Of a stretch of DNA of 58,875 bases, positions 38,932-48,452 are shown piece after piece; the first letter of the stretch is position 1; each line of letters starts with the position of its first letter. This DNA is from Candidatus Limnocylindria bacterium. GTDB lineage: Bacteria; Chloroflexota; Limnocylindria; P2-11E. Position numbers and translations under genes: made by a program. The notes below the pieces were generated by a model. The model worked only from the letters and a program-made list of their open reading frames with translations. It had not been told where the DNA came from and ran no database searches. The stretch is from contig DATDEH010000010.1 of the NCBI GenBank assembly GCA_036523395.1, positions 1-58,875 of the forward strand, in the 5' to 3' direction.

Positions 38932-39618
38932 ATGCTCGAGACGCTGCAGGCGATCCTCGCGATCGCACTGATCGACCTCGCCCTCTCCGGCGACAACGCG
39001 CTGGTCATCGGGATGGCCGCGCGCGGACTTCCCAAGCGTCAGCGCCGGCGCGCGATCATCTTCGGCGGACTGGGGGCGGTCGTCCTGCGGATCGCCGCGG
39101 CCTCGGTCGTGACCCTGCTCCTCGCGGTCCCCTATCTGCAGTTCATCGCTTCGATCGCGCTTCTGGTGATCGCCTACCGGCTCGTGCGGCCGTCGACCGC
39201 ACGCCACGGGCCATCGGTGCGCGAGGCCACGAGCCTACCGGAGGCGATCACGACGATCCTCATCGCCGACGCGGCGATGAGCCTGGAGAACGTTCTGGGA
39301 GTCGGAGCGGCCGCGCACGGGAGCATTCCACTCCTCGTCTTCGGCCTCGCGCTCTCGATCCCGATCGTGCTCTTCGGCAGCGGCCTGGTCGTGAATCTCC
39401 TCGACCGATTCCCACAGGGCATCTGGCTCGGGGCATTCGCGCTGATCTGGACCGCTGCGGAGATGATGGTCGACGAGCCGGCGCTGAATATCCGTGAGGC
39501 CCTCCCCTTCTCGGCCGAGGCCGTGCTCGCCGTCGTGTTCCTGCTGGTCATCGTCGCGGCGCATGGTGCGCTGCACCCGCGTAGCCGCCGCCACCCGGTC
39601 GCCGATCCCGGCGAATAG
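38932..39618 (+). CDS. TerC/YjbE-family membrane protein
   Basis: 228 residues, about seven hydrophobic segments. IALIDLALSGDNALVIGMAARGLP is the conserved N-terminal TerC motif with Asp-Asn in the helix, and ILIADAAMSLENVLGVGAAA is the inverted second copy. These motifs bind or move metal ions in the family, with Mn2+ export shown for some members. No Mn-sensing leader RNA is seen upstream. It is the second gene of an operon headed by a palindromic promoter. Confidence 0.88.
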   Translation: MLETLQAILAIALIDLALSGDNALVIGMAARGLPKRQRRRAIIFGGLGAVVLRIAAASVVTLLLAVPYLQFIASIALLVIAYRLVRPSTARHGPSVREATSLPEAITTILIADAAMSLENVLGVGAAAHGSIPLLVFGLALSIPIVLFGSGLVVNLLDRFPQGIWLGAFALIWTAAEMMVDEPALNIREALPFSAEAVLAVVFLLVIVAAHGALHPRSRRHPVADPGE

Positions 39619-40578
39619 CTACCTTCCCGCGGAAGTGGGCGGGATGACTCCCATGCGGCCGGCGCGGTAGTCCGCGATGGCCTGGATGATCTCCTCGCGA
39701 GTGTTCATCACGAACGGTCCATAGAACGCGATCGTCTCGCGGATGGGCCGCCCACCAAGCACCAGGATCTCGAGGCGCGGCGCGCGGCTGGTCTGCTGTT
39801 CGTCGGCCGCCATCGCGACTGCATCGCCCGGCCCGAAGATGGCCAGCTGACCTTCGCGCACGGCGACCTCCCCGATGCCTGCAGTGCCTCGTCCGGACAT
39901 GACGTATGCCAGCGCGTTGAAGTCACGCGGCCACGGCAGCTCGAGGCGCGCGCCCGCGGCGATGCTCGCATGCGCGTACACGATCGGCGTGTGCGTGAGG
40001 CCCGGGCCGGCATGACCCCCGAGATCGCCGGCGATCAGACGCACCAGGGACGCGCCGTCGTGCGAAGAGAGCAGGCGCACGTCGCCGGCGCGGATGTCCT
40101 GATAGCGCGGCGGGCTCCATTTCTTGTCGGCCGGAAGGTTCACCCACAGCTGTGTGCCGTGGAAGAGACCGCCCTTGACTAGCAGTTGGTGCGTCGGCAT
40201 CTCGGAGTGGACGATGCCGGCGCCCGCGGTCATCCACTGCGTCGCTCCGTCGGTGATGACGCCACCGCCGCCGGTCGAGTCCTTGTGCTCGATCGCGCCG
40301 TCCATGATGTACGTCACGGTCTCGAAGCCCCGATGCGGATGATCGGGCGCGCCTTTCGCCTCACCCGGCGAGTACTCGACCGCGCCGAGATGGTCGAAAA
40401 GAAGGAATGGATCGGTCAGGTTCGGGTCGATCCCTGGGAAGGGGCGGCGCACCTGGAAGCCCTCGCCCTCTAGGGTGACGACCGCATCGACCACGCCGAG
40501 CACGGGCCGCACCGCGGCGGCGAGATCGGGCCGCTCGATGCGGGGCAGCGCGAGAGTGTCAGCTTCGACCGCAGGCAT
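39619..40578 (-). CDS. Pirin-family protein
   Basis: 319 residues, bicupin. FLLFDHLGAVEYSPGEAKGAPDHPHRGFETVTYIMDG has the metal-binding His pair, and MTAGAGIVHSEMPTH supplies the third His and the Glu. The C-terminal cupin is degenerate (GIGEVAVREGQLAIFGPGDAV). Some bacterial pirins oxidise quercetin; others are redox-linked regulators. A C-terminal KxxF-type tail is absent, but YGPFVMNTREEIIQAIADYRAGRMG is the conserved end. No operon partner: the neighbouring genes read away or are separated. Confidence 0.9.
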   Translation of the reverse strand: MPAVEADTLALPRIERPDLAAAVRPVLGVVDAVVTLEGEGFQVRRPFPGIDPNLTDPFLLFDHLGAVEYSPGEAKGAPDHPHRGFETVTYIMDGAIEHKDSTGGGGVITDGATQWMTAGAGIVHSEMPTHQLLVKGGLFHGTQLWVNLPADKKWSPPRYQDIRAGDVRLLSSHDGASLVRLIAGDLGGHAGPGLTHTPIVYAHASIAAGARLELPWPRDFNALAYVMSGRGTAGIGEVAVREGQLAIFGPGDAVAMAADEQQTSRAPRLEILVLGGRPIRETIAFYGPFVMNTREEIIQAIADYRAGRMGVIPPTSAGR

Positions 40579-40618
40579 CGCTCACTGCAACTGCCCGCGG
40601 ACCAGCCTCATTCCCGAC

Positions 40619-40810
40619 TCACGAGGACGCCGGCCGGTATGCGGCCCACAGCAGCACGCCCGATGCGAACAGCAGCACCGCGCCGATGGCTGCCCACACG
40701 ATCTGCCCGGTCATGAACGAGCCGGGGAGCACGCCGATGCCCTGAAGTATCCAAACGATGCCAGTCAGGTCGCAGAAGATCGCGAGGGAGGTGAGAATGG
40801 CTCGGCGCAT
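40619..40810 (-). CDS. Small two-helix membrane protein
   Basis: 63 residues. Two hydrophobic helices (about residues 5-25 and 35-57) joined by a short loop LPGSFMTGQIVW. The start is directly behind a TATCGT -10 (minus strand) with a one-base leader. Family not recognised with certainty. It is divergent from typA, sharing overlapping -10 boxes with it. Confidence 0.65.
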   Translation of the reverse strand: MRRAILTSLAIFCDLTGIVWILQGIGVLPGSFMTGQIVWAAIGAVLLFASGVLLWAAYRPASS

Positions 40811-40817
40811 CTAACGC

Positions 40818-40827
40818 ACGATAGACT
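40818..40827. promoter_or_regulatory. Overlapping divergent -10 boxes (TATCGT and TAGACT)
   Basis: On the minus strand TATCGT (40823-40818) predicts +1 at 40811 for the small membrane gene. On the plus strand TAGACT (40822-40827) predicts +1 at 40834, an ATG. The two hexamers share two bases, so polymerase can only use one at a time. Confidence 0.4.
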
Positions 40828-40833
40828 CATTAC

Positions 40834-40860
40834 ATGTCCCCATGTCGAGGCCTCGCGTAG
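40834..40860 (+). CDS. Possible 8-codon upstream ORF of typA
   Basis: ATG exactly at the predicted +1 opens MSPCRGLA and ends in TAG two bases before ATG 40863 of typA. It runs out of frame with typA. If real, ribosomes reach typA by termination-reinitiation. Alternatively typA starts at ATG 40842 in its own frame. Confidence 0.35.
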   Translation: MSPCRGLA

Positions 40861-40862
40861 CC

Positions 40863-42698
40863 ATGCGCAGGGCCGATATCCGCAACATCGCGATCATCGC
40901 GCACGTCGACCACGGGAAGACGACGCTGGTCGACGCCATGCTGCGCCAGAGCCACATCTTTCGTGACAACCAGCAGGTCGCCGAGCGTGTCATGGACTCG
41001 AACGACCTCGAGCGGGAGCGCGGCATCACGATCATGGCGAAGAACACCGCCGTCATGTACCGCGGGACGAAGATCAACATCGTCGACACACCCGGACACG
41101 CCGATTTCGGCGGCGAGGTCGAGCGGGTCATGAACATGGTCGACGGCGTCCTGCTCCTCGTGGACGCCGTTGACGGGCCGATGCCGCAGACGAAGTTCGT
41201 GCTGCGGCAGGCGCTGCGGCGCGGTCACCGCGCGATCGTCGTCATCAACAAGATCGACCGTCCGAACGCGCGTCCGGTGCACGTGCTGAACGAGACCTTC
41301 GATCTGTTCCTCGACCTCGGGGCGGCCAACGAGCAGGCGGAGTTCGCGACCGTCTACACCAACGCGATCACGGGCACCGCCAGCACCGACCACCGCCACG
41401 TCGGCACGACGCTTGAGCCATTGTTCGAGGCGATCCTCGAGACCATACCCGCACCTGATGTCGACGCCGACGCGCCGGCGCAGCTGCTCGTGACGACCAC
41501 CTCGTACGACGACTACAAGGGCAGGATCGCTGTCGGGAGACTGCAGAGCGGCGTGCTGCGGAAAGCCCAGCCGGTCATGCGCATCGACCACTCCGGCGCG
41601 CTCACGCCCGCGCGCGTCACGCAGCTCTTCACGTTCCAGGGTCTGGCGCGCGAGGAAGTCGATGAGGCGAGAGCCGGAGACATCGTCGCGGTCGCCGGCG
41701 TTCCCGACGTGGGCATCGGCGACACGATCGCCGACGCGATCGACCCTCGGCCCCTTCCACCGATCCGCGTGGAGGAGCCGACACTCCGGATGACGTTCGC
41801 GGTCAATACGAGTCCCTTCGCGGGGCGTGAGGGCACCCACGTCACGAGCCGAAAGCTGCGCGAGCGCCTCTACGCCGAGCTCGAGCGCGATGTCGCGCTC
41901 CGCGTCGCCGACACCGATAGCCCAGACACGCTCGTGGTGAGCGGCCGCGGCGAGCTGCACCTCGCCATCCTCATCGAGACGCTGCGGCGCGAGGGCTACG
42001 AGTTCCAGGTTTCGCGCCCAGAGGTCATCTACAAGGACGAAGGCGGCGAGCGCCTCGAGCCCTACGAGCAGCTCGAGGTCGAGGTGGCGCAGGACGTCCT
42101 CGGTCCGGTCGTCGAGCTCGCGGGCCGGCGTCGCGGAGCCCTCGTCGACATGAAGTACCGCGAGGACGGCAGCGCGCACTGCGTGTACAAGATCCCCACC
42201 CGCGGTCTGCTCGGCTTCCGTCAGGCGTTCCTCACGAACACGCGCGGCAAGGGCGTGATGAACACGCTCTTCGCGGGCTACGGCCCCTACGCCGGCGTCA
42301 TCGAGTCGCGCGACCTCGGTTCGCTGATCGCTTTCGAAGCAGGCACGACCACTACATTCGGCCTGAACCAGGCTCAGGAGCGCGGCCAGCTCTTCATCGG
42401 TCCCGGCATCGACGTGTACGAGGGCATGGTGGTCGGCGAGCACATCCGCGACCGCGATCTCGAGGTGAACGTGGTGCGCAAGAAGCACCTTACGAACATG
42501 CGAAGCAGCAACTCGGACATCGCCGCGAAGCTCGATGGCCTGCGCGAGCTCTCGCTCGACGACGCGGTCGAATTCCTGGCCGATGACGAGCTGCTCGAGG
42601 TCACGCCGGTCGCCTATCGGATCCGCAAGCGTCTGCTCGCGAAACAGGACCGCGACCGCCTCGCGGGGCAGCGAAAGAAACAAGCCGCCGCCGTCTGA
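40863..42698 (+). CDS. typA: TypA/BipA translational GTPase
   Basis: 611 residues. G1 is [13 protein letters not shown]2 ERERGITI, G3 [14 protein letters not shown]4 VINKIDRP. Domain II and domains III/V follow, including [29 protein letters not shown], and the TypA-specific C-terminal region with YDGYGP-type [11 protein letters not shown]. TypA binds ribosomes and supports growth under stress and at low temperature. ATG 40863 starts in [12 protein letters not shown], the usual TypA beginning; ATG 40842 would add 7 residues. Confidence 0.92.
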   Translation: MRRADIRNIAIIAHVDHGKTTLVDAMLRQSHIFRDNQQVAERVMDSNDLERERGITIMAKNTAVMYRGTKINIVDTPGHADFGGEVERVMNMVDGVLLLVDAVDGPMPQTKFVLRQALRRGHRAIVVINKIDRPNARPVHVLNETFDLFLDLGAANEQAEFATVYTNAITGTASTDHRHVGTTLEPLFEAILETIPAPDVDADAPAQLLVTTTSYDDYKGRIAVGRLQSGVLRKAQPVMRIDHSGALTPARVTQLFTFQGLAREEVDEARAGDIVAVAGVPDVGIGDTIADAIDPRPLPPIRVEEPTLRMTFAVNTSPFAGREGTHVTSRKLRERLYAELERDVALRVADTDSPDTLVVSGRGELHLAILIETLRREGYEFQVSRPEVIYKDEGGERLEPYEQLEVEVAQDVLGPVVELAGRRRGALVDMKYREDGSAHCVYKIPTRGLLGFRQAFLTNTRGKGVMNTLFAGYGPYAGVIESRDLGSLIAFEAGTTTTFGLNQAQERGQLFIGPGIDVYEGMVVGEHIRDRDLEVNVVRKKHLTNMRSSNSDIAAKLDGLRELSLDDAVEFLADDELLEVTPVAYRIRKRLLAKQDRDRLAGQRKKQAAAV

Positions 42699-42713
42699 AC
42701 GCCATTCAGGCGT

Positions 42714-42719
42714 TACAGT
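42714..42719 (+). promoter_or_regulatory. -10 hexamer TACAGT before acyl-ACP desaturase
   Basis: Predicted +1 is 42726, one base before GTG 42727. No RBS. Confidence 0.35.
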
Positions 42720-42726
42720 CCCTCAG

Positions 42727-43653
42727 GTGATGAGCCGTCACGACGACGCCGCCCTCCTCGCGGAGGTCGAGCCCGCCGTCGCGAAGCTCCTCGATCGGCA
42801 TATCGGGGTCGCCAAGGAGTGGTTCCCGCACGATTACATCCCGTACAGCCTCGGTCGGGACTACGACAAGGAGCCCTGGACACCGGACCAGCCGCGCCTC
42901 TCCGGCGTGGCGCAGACCGCGTTCGAGGTGAACCTCCTCACCGAGGACAACCTGCCCTCGTATCACCGCCTCATCCACAAGATGTTCAGCAAGGGCGACG
43001 GCGCCTGGAAGAACTGGATCAACCGCTGGACCGCCGAAGAGGGCCGGCACGCGATCGTCATTCGCGACTATCTCGTCGTGACGCGGAACATCGACCCCAT
43101 CGCGCTCGAGCGTGGCCGCATGCAGAACGTCATCACCGGGTACGACCACGACGTGGATGTGCTGCAGGGCCTCGCGTACACGTCGTTCCAGGAGCTCGCG
43201 ACGCGCGTCTCGCACCAGAACACCGGCCGCTACTCGGAGGACCCAGTGGCCGACAAGATCATGACGCGCGTGGCGCTCGACGAGAACCTTCACATGATCT
43301 TCTACCGCGACGCGCTCGCCGCGATGCTCGAGATCGCGCCGTCAGAAGTGGTCAAGGCGATCACCCGCGAGGTCCTCACGTTCGAGATGCCGGGGAGCGG
43401 CATCGCCGGCTTCACGCGGAAAGCGGCGCGCATGGCGGACGCGGGGATCTACGACCTCCGCATCCATCACGACGACATCCTGTGGCCGCTGCTCCGGTTC
43501 TGGAGGATCTTCGAGCGCACCGGTCTCGACGCCGAGGCGGAGCACGACCGCGAGCGTCTTCGCAGATTCCTCGACAAGCTCGATGTCTCGGCGCGCAAGT
43601 ACGAGGAGCGACGCGCGGCGCGTCACGATCGCGAGAGCAGCGCCGCTAAATAG
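42727..43653 (+). CDS. Acyl-ACP desaturase (ferritin-like, di-iron)
   Basis: 308 residues from GTG 42727 (ATG 42730 follows at once). Di-iron ligands are the Glu of LLTEDNLPSYH, the Glu/His of WTAEEGRHA, and the Glu/His of DENLHM, with a further Glu in FQELATR. This is the soluble plant-type acyl-ACP desaturase fold, putting a double bond into ACP-bound fatty acids with O2. It reads YDKEPWTPDQPRLSG near the N-terminus. The enzyme needs ferredoxin or similar; no donor gene is adjacent. Confidence 0.9.
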   Translation: MMSRHDDAALLAEVEPAVAKLLDRHIGVAKEWFPHDYIPYSLGRDYDKEPWTPDQPRLSGVAQTAFEVNLLTEDNLPSYHRLIHKMFSKGDGAWKNWINRWTAEEGRHAIVIRDYLVVTRNIDPIALERGRMQNVITGYDHDVDVLQGLAYTSFQELATRVSHQNTGRYSEDPVADKIMTRVALDENLHMIFYRDALAAMLEIAPSEVVKAITREVLTFEMPGSGIAGFTRKAARMADAGIYDLRIHHDDILWPLLRFWRIFERTGLDAEAEHDRERLRRFLDKLDVSARKYEERRAARHDRESSAAK

Positions 43654-43675
43654 TCTCCGTTAGCCTCGCAGGTCC

Positions 43676-44905
43676 GTGACCGTTTCCACCGACGACGCGC
43701 CGAGCTACGGGCGCCTGTTCGCGATCGCCGGCTTCCCGCGTCTGGTCGCGAGCATGATGCTCGCCCGCGTCGCGGAGCAGATGGTCTCGCTCGTCCTCGT
43801 GCTCTTCGCGCTTCAGCACTACGGATCACCGGAGATCGCCGGTGCGGTCACCTTCCTCAGCGTCGCGCCGGGGCTGCTCGCGAGCCCGATCGGCGGCGCG
43901 CTGCTGGATCGTCATGGGCGCACGCGGCTCATCGTGATCGACTACGCGATCGCCGGCATGACCCTCGCGCTCATCGCGGCCCTCGCCGTCGCGGACCGCC
44001 TGCCCGTGCCCGCGCTCCTCGTGATCGTCACGATCTCGTCCTTCACGCAGCCACTCGGGAACACCGGCGTCCGTACGCTGTTCCCGCTCATCGTTCCGCG
44101 TCCGCTCTGGGAACGAGCGAACGCGATCGACAGCAACGGCTACGTCGTCGCGAGCATCGTCGGCCCCGCGCTCGCGGGGACCCTGGTCGCGGTCTTCGAC
44201 GCGCCAGCCGCGCTCGCGGTCACCGCATCGGTCTTCGCCATCGCGGCCCTGGTCGCCGTCGGCATCCGCGACCCCGGCGGTCGCACCGAGACCGGAAACC
44301 TCCTCTCCGACGCGTGGCGTGGCCTCGCATACGTCGCACGACACCCGACGCTGCGTCCGCTCGCGCTCTCGGTGACGACCGCGAACCTCGGCGGCGGCCT
44401 CTTCTTCCTCGCGCTGCCGGTGCTCGTGCTGGATCGCTTCGCGGCCGGGCCGCAGTTCGTCGGCCTCCTCTTCGCGCTCTCCGGGATCAGCGGATCGATC
44501 TCCGTGCTGCTCATGGGACGGATCTCGACGCTCGGCCGAGAGCGACAGCTGCTCGCGGGCGCCATGCTCGGCACGGCGGCCTGCTTCGCCTTCGTTCTGC
44601 TGTTCCCACAGCCTCTGCTCGTCGCGGTCGCCATGCTGCTGTGGGGCGTCGCCACGGGCCCATTCGACGTCGTCCTCTTCACCATCCGGCAGCGGCGGAC
44701 GGACCCGGCGTGGCTGGGCCGCGCCTTCGCTGTGTCGATGGCGCTCAACTTCGCCGGGTTTCCCATCGGTTCGGCGATCGCGGGAGCCGTCCTGCCTATC
44801 TCCATCGAGCTTGGCTTCGCACTCGCGATCGCAGCCACCGCCCTGGGTGCTGTGCTCGCTTACATCGGGATCCCGGAGCACGACACGCCGGCATCGGTAT
44901 CGTGA
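43676..44905 (+). CDS. MFS transporter
   Basis: 409 residues with about 12 hydrophobic segments in two sets of six. The loop between helices 2 and 3 reads [15 protein letters not shown], the MFS motif A. Start GTG with [28 protein letters not shown] hexamer (43661-43666) predicts a 3-base leader. Substrate not predictable; the sequence resembles enterobactin-exporter/multidrug-type members. It converges with nothing; the aldo/keto reductase gene follows at 4 bases. Confidence 0.85.
   Translation: MTVSTDDAPSYGRLFAIAGFPRLVASMMLARVAEQMVSLVLVLFALQHYGSPEIAGAVTFLSVAPGLLASPIGGALLDRHGRTRLIVIDYAIAGMTLALIAALAVADRLPVPALLVIVTISSFTQPLGNTGVRTLFPLIVPRPLWERANAIDSNGYVVASIVGPALAGTLVAVFDAPAALAVTASVFAIAALVAVGIRDPGGRTETGNLLSDAWRGLAYVARHPTLRPLALSVTTANLGGGLFFLALPVLVLDRFAAGPQFVGLLFALSGISGSISVLLMGRISTLGRERQLLAGAMLGTAACFAFVLLFPQPLLVAVAMLLWGVATGPFDVVLFTIRQRRTDPAWLGRAFAVSMALNFAGFPIGSAIAGAVLPISIELGFALAIAATALGAVLAYIGIPEHDTPASVS
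44898..44903 (+). promoter_or_regulatory. -10 hexamer TATCGT, leaderless start at 44910
   Basis: The hexamer lies in the last codons and stop of the MFS gene. Its last base is exactly 7 bases before GTG 44910, and no RBS is present. Confidence 0.4.
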
Positions 44906-44909
44906 GCGC

Positions 44910-45776
44910 GTGATCCCGCTCGCCCCGTTCGGCAGCACCGGCCATCGGAGCACCCGCACGCTCTTTGGCGCGGCGGCGCTTTCACGCGTGACGCAGGAGG
45001 TCGCGGACGGTGTGCTCGACCTGGTGGAACGTCACGGGATCAACCACATCGACACGGCTGCCAGCTACGGCGACGCCGAGCTGCGCATCGCTCCCTGGAT
45101 CGCGGGCGCAGGACGCGACCGCTTCTTCGTTGCGACGAAGACCGGTAAGAGGACCTACACCGAAGCGCGGGACGAGATCCGCCTCTCGCTCCGGCGGCTG
45201 GGGACCGACCACGTGGATCTCATCCAGCTCCACAACCTGGTCGACGAGACGGAGTGGCAGACCGCGTTCGCGACCGATGGCGCGCTCCGCGCCGCGGTCG
45301 AGGCGCGCGACGCAGGGCTTGTGCGCTTCATCGGTGTTACCGGCCACGGTCTGCAGGCGCCGGCGCAGCACCGCCGCAGCCTCGAGCGGTTCCCGTTCGA
45401 CTCGGTGCTCTTTCCCTACAACTACGTTCAGCTGCGCGATCCGAATTACACGCGCGACGTCAAGGCGCTCATGGCGTTGTGCGAGACGCGTGGTGTCGCG
45501 ATGCAGACCATCAAGGCGATCACGATCGGGCCCTGGCACGCCGAGCGCCCCGCCACACCGACGACCTGGTATGAGCCGCTGCACGACCAGCGCGACATCG
45601 ATCTCGCGGTGGGCTGGGTCCTCGGCGACCCGCGGGTGTTCCTCAACACCGTCGGCGACGTTGGGCTGCTGCCGCTCGTGCTCGACGCCGCCTCGCGCGG
45701 AGGCGGGCGGCCGTCGGATGGCGAGATGGATGAGCTCGCGCGGCGCCGCGAGATGACCCCGTTCTTCGTCGCCTAG
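44910..45776 (+). CDS. Aldo/keto reductase
   Basis: 288 residues. The catalytic tetrad is Asp in [12 protein letters not shown], Tyr in the same stretch, Lys in ATKTGKR and His in IQLHNL. NAD(P)H-dependent reduction of aldehydes or ketones is the family role. The C-terminal loop is short and the protein ends in a [17 protein letters not shown] segment typical of the group with unusual short TIM barrels. GTG start supported by the promoter at exact leaderless spacing. Confidence 0.88.
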   Translation: MIPLAPFGSTGHRSTRTLFGAAALSRVTQEVADGVLDLVERHGINHIDTAASYGDAELRIAPWIAGAGRDRFFVATKTGKRTYTEARDEIRLSLRRLGTDHVDLIQLHNLVDETEWQTAFATDGALRAAVEARDAGLVRFIGVTGHGLQAPAQHRRSLERFPFDSVLFPYNYVQLRDPNYTRDVKALMALCETRGVAMQTIKAITIGPWHAERPATPTTWYEPLHDQRDIDLAVGWVLGDPRVFLNTVGDVGLLPLVLDAASRGGGRPSDGEMDELARRREMTPFFVA

Positions 45777-45777
45777 C

Positions 45778-46011
45778 GTGCAACGCGCGCGCTTGATCGG
45801 CCTAGCTTTGATCTTCCTCGACGCCGTTGCCATCGCATGGTTCGCGTACGGAGCGCCACCGTTGGGAAACGACCTGTGGCGCACCGGGTCCGACTACAGC
45901 GTCAACCCGGGCATTCCGATCGTCCTGATGTCGGTCGCAGGGATCGTCGGTGTGCTGGGGGTGGTCTTGGCCATCGCTCCCGGACGCGGGCCAGATCCCT
46001 GGGACCGCTAG
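45778..46011 (+). CDS. Small two-helix membrane protein (77 aa)
   Basis: Residues 5-26 (ARLIGLALIFLDAVAIAWFAYG) and about 44-66 (PIVLMSVAGIVGVLGVVLAIAP) are hydrophobic. GTG start one base after the AKR stop, so it is part of that operon. No known motif. Its TAG shares a CTAG with the stop of the converging HAD gene. Confidence 0.6.
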   Translation: MQRARLIGLALIFLDAVAIAWFAYGAPPLGNDLWRTGSDYSVNPGIPIVLMSVAGIVGVLGVVLAIAPGRGPDPWDR

Positions 46012-46676
46012 GACCGATCGACCAGCTCCACGACTTGGTCGAGACCGCGCGGCTTCTCCGCTGCGCCGTCAGGCGGCAACAGCTGGAACTGCAGTCCCGC
46101 TTCCAGCGCGCCAGCGTCGGCGACGGGATGATCGCCGACCATGAGCGTCTCGGCCGGTCTCGTGCCGAGCGCTTCGCACGCATGGAGAAAGATCGCGGGG
46201 TCGGGCTTCTCGGCGCCGACCTCGAACGAGTGAGTGAAGGCATCGACCAGATCGGCCAGGTGGTGGGCCGCGAAGATCGGTCGCAGGTCCTGCGGCACGT
46301 TGCTCACGATCCCGATCCTCAAGCCGCGTGCGCGCAGCGCTCGAAGCGTCGGCTCGGTGTCCGGGTAGGGGATCCACGCGCGCGGGTCCATCACGCGCTC
46401 GTACAACGTCTTCGCAACGTTGGGCACCGCGGTGTTCGCGCGCTCGAAGAGCGCCGTCCAGACCTCGCGGTGCGCACCAGCCGACAGGTCGCGACCCTTC
46501 GCAAGCTCGTCCGGCGTCTTCCCGGCGTCCCACAGCTCGCTCCAGAGCGCGCGCGCCTCTTCGGGATCGATCCGGACGCCGCGCTCCGCGCCGGCCGCCA
46601 CGATGACCTTTCCGGCATCCGGTGGTGAGAACAGCGTGTCGCCCCAGTCGAACAGCACGCCGCGGATCTGCGTCAC
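46008..46676 (-). CDS. HAD-superfamily hydrolase
   Basis: 222 residues from GTG 46676. Motif I is VLFDWGDTLF; the second acid of DxD is Gly here, with an Asp one residue on, a known variant in this group. Motif II is IGIVSNVPQDL, motif III Lys in EVGAEKPDPAIF and motif IV MVGDHPVADA. Probably a small-molecule phosphatase. A CAGAAT -10 (minus strand) predicts a one-base leader. It is divergent from the Gfo/Idh/MocA gene. Confidence 0.85.
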   Translation of the reverse strand: MTQIRGVLFDWGDTLFSPPDAGKVIVAAGAERGVRIDPEEARALWSELWDAGKTPDELAKGRDLSAGAHREVWTALFERANTAVPNVAKTLYERVMDPRAWIPYPDTEPTLRALRARGLRIGIVSNVPQDLRPIFAAHHLADLVDAFTHSFEVGAEKPDPAIFLHACEALGTRPAETLMVGDHPVADAGALEAGLQFQLLPPDGAAEKPRGLDQVVELVDRS

Positions 46677-46683
46677 CCGCTCG

Positions 46684-46689
46684 ATTCTG
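46684..46689 (-). promoter_or_regulatory. -10 hexamer CAGAAT for HAD gene
   Basis: Read on the minus strand, the predicted +1 is 46677, one base before GTG 46676. No RBS. Confidence 0.35.
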
Positions 46690-46714
46690 ACGGAGGGGCG
46701 CGTTCCATCGCAGA

Positions 46715-47719
46715 ATGCGCGCTGTGCGTGTCGCCATCCTCGGTGTCGGACGTCTCGGCGCGTTCCACGCAAAGGTCCTGAGTGAAACGAAGGACGTGAA
46801 CGAGCTTCGCGTGTACGACTCGGACCCCGCCCGCGCGAAAGAGGTCGCCGGCTCGCTGAAAGCGCAGGCTGCCGCGAGCGTGGACGAGGCGCTGAAGGGT
46901 GTGGACACCGCGGTCATCGTGACGCCGACGGACACGCACGCCCCGCTCATCAAGAAGTGCCTCGACGCGCGCATCGCAACGTTCTGCGAGAAGCCGATCG
47001 CGATCGGCGTCCCCGAAACGCGCGACATCGTCGCGCACGTCGAGCGTGCGAAGGGTCGGCTCCAGATCGGTTTCCAGCGCCGCTTCGACGCCGGCTATCG
47101 GACGGCGCGCGATGCGATCCGCGCCGGGCACCTCGGCAACGTGTACTCGTTCCTCATGGTGAGCTGCGACAGGCTGCCACCGCCGGACGCATACATCGCG
47201 ACGTCGGGCGGGGAGTTCAAGGACCAGCTCATCCACGATCTCGACATCACGCGCTGGCTGTTCGGCCAGGAGGCGGTCGAGGTGACCGCGACCGGGTCGA
47301 CGCTCGGTGTCCCCCAGTACGAGGCGATGGGAGATGTCGGCACATCCGCGGTCCTGCTTCGTCTCTCCGGCGGCACGCTCGGTCTCATCACCGGGCTGCG
47401 CCACAACGAAGCGGGGTACGACATCCACGTCGAGATCCATGGCGCCAAAGACACGCTCGCTATCGGCATCGACCCGCGCACGCCCTGGCGGTCGGTCGAG
47501 CGGGATGCGCCTCCGCTCGCCGGGCCGCCGTACCCGTCGTTCTTCGTCCGCTTCGACGGCGCGTATCGCGCCGAGCTCGCGCACTTCCTGCGCTTCGCGC
47601 GCGGCGAGGCAGAGAACGCGTGCACGGCCGCGGATGCGCTGGAGGCGCTGCGTATCGCTGAGGCTGCGAGCCGCTCCTACCGCGAGCGGCGGACCGTAAA
47701 GCTCGCCGAGGTCAATTGA
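46715..47719 (+). CDS. Gfo/Idh/MocA-family oxidoreductase
   Basis: 334 residues. The Rossmann motif is VAILGVGRLGAFHA, followed by FCEKPIAIGVPETRD (the EKP motif of the family) and FQRRFDAGYRTARDAI. The catalytic His lies in DQLIHDLDITRWL. The closest well-known relatives act on inositol or related sugars (IolG/IolX), but the substrate cannot be fixed. It is 5.8 kb from the iol genes and not in their operon. It overlaps the next MBL gene by 4 bases. Confidence 0.85.
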   Translation: MRAVRVAILGVGRLGAFHAKVLSETKDVNELRVYDSDPARAKEVAGSLKAQAAASVDEALKGVDTAVIVTPTDTHAPLIKKCLDARIATFCEKPIAIGVPETRDIVAHVERAKGRLQIGFQRRFDAGYRTARDAIRAGHLGNVYSFLMVSCDRLPPPDAYIATSGGEFKDQLIHDLDITRWLFGQEAVEVTATGSTLGVPQYEAMGDVGTSAVLLRLSGGTLGLITGLRHNEAGYDIHVEIHGAKDTLAIGIDPRTPWRSVERDAPPLAGPPYPSFFVRFDGAYRAELAHFLRFARGEAENACTAADALEALRIAEAASRSYRERRTVKLAEVN

Positions 47720-48450
47720 CCCTTCGCGTCACGTTCATCGGTAGCGGCAATGCGTTCGCGGACGGCGGACGATCGCATGCCTGTATCCACGTCAGCGCTC
47801 CGGGCGTCTCGTTGCTGCTGGACTGCGGAGGCTCGTCACTGCCCGGGATCAAGCGCGAGGTCGATCCGGAGGCCATCGATGCGATCGCGATCAGCCATCT
47901 GCACGGCGATCACTTCGGCGGCATCCCCTACCTGGTGATCGAGCAGCATTTCGCGGGGCGGACCGCACCGCTCGCGGTCGGCGGTCCGCGCGCGCTCACG
48001 GACCGGCTGCGCGCCGCCGAGTTGGCGCTCTATCCCGACTTCTTCCGCAAGACCAAGGTCCGGTTCCCGATCCGCGAGATCGTGCTGGGCGCGAAGGAGA
48101 CGGAGTTCGGTGGCGCGCTCGTGAGCGCGCTACCCGTCAAGCATGTAGCGGAGTCGGATCCGCACGGCCTGCGCGTGCGGGTCGGTGACAAGGTCGTCGC
48201 CTATTCAGGAGACGCGATCTGGAGCGACGAGCTCGCCCGCGTCGCGAAGGGCGCGGATCTCTTCATCTGCGACGCGTCGTTCTTCGACACCGATGACCCA
48301 TCGCACATCTCGTATCGCACGTTGATGTCGCACCGCGACGCGCTCGACTGCAAACGGGTCGTCCTCACGCATCTCGGCGCGGAGACGCTGGCGCGCATCG
48401 GTGAGCTCGAGCTCGACCATGCGGTCGACGGCGCGAGTCTCGTGGTCTGA
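47716..48450 (+). CDS. MBL-fold metallohydrolase, RNase Z-like
   Basis: 244 residues. FIGSGNAFADGGRSHAC is the N-terminal strand pattern of RNase Z/ElaC-like MBL proteins; the metal motif is ISHLHGDHFGGIPY (HxHGDH), with His in LPVKHVAE and Asp in YSGDAIW, and a final His in VVLTHLG. It lacks the RNase Z exosite insert, so nuclease function is uncertain. TTG start overlaps the preceding stop, suggesting a coupled pair with the oxidoreductase. Confidence 0.85.
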   Translation: MTLRVTFIGSGNAFADGGRSHACIHVSAPGVSLLLDCGGSSLPGIKREVDPEAIDAIAISHLHGDHFGGIPYLVIEQHFAGRTAPLAVGGPRALTDRLRAAELALYPDFFRKTKVRFPIREIVLGAKETEFGGALVSALPVKHVAESDPHGLRVRVGDKVVAYSGDAIWSDELARVAKGADLFICDASFFDTDDPSHISYRTLMSHRDALDCKRVVLTHLGAETLARIGELELDHAVDGASLVV

Positions 48451-48452
48451 CG

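Noticed and set aside
40830-42683. 617-residue open frame on the minus strand
   Set aside because: Exact antisense of typA; no start signal and no domain.
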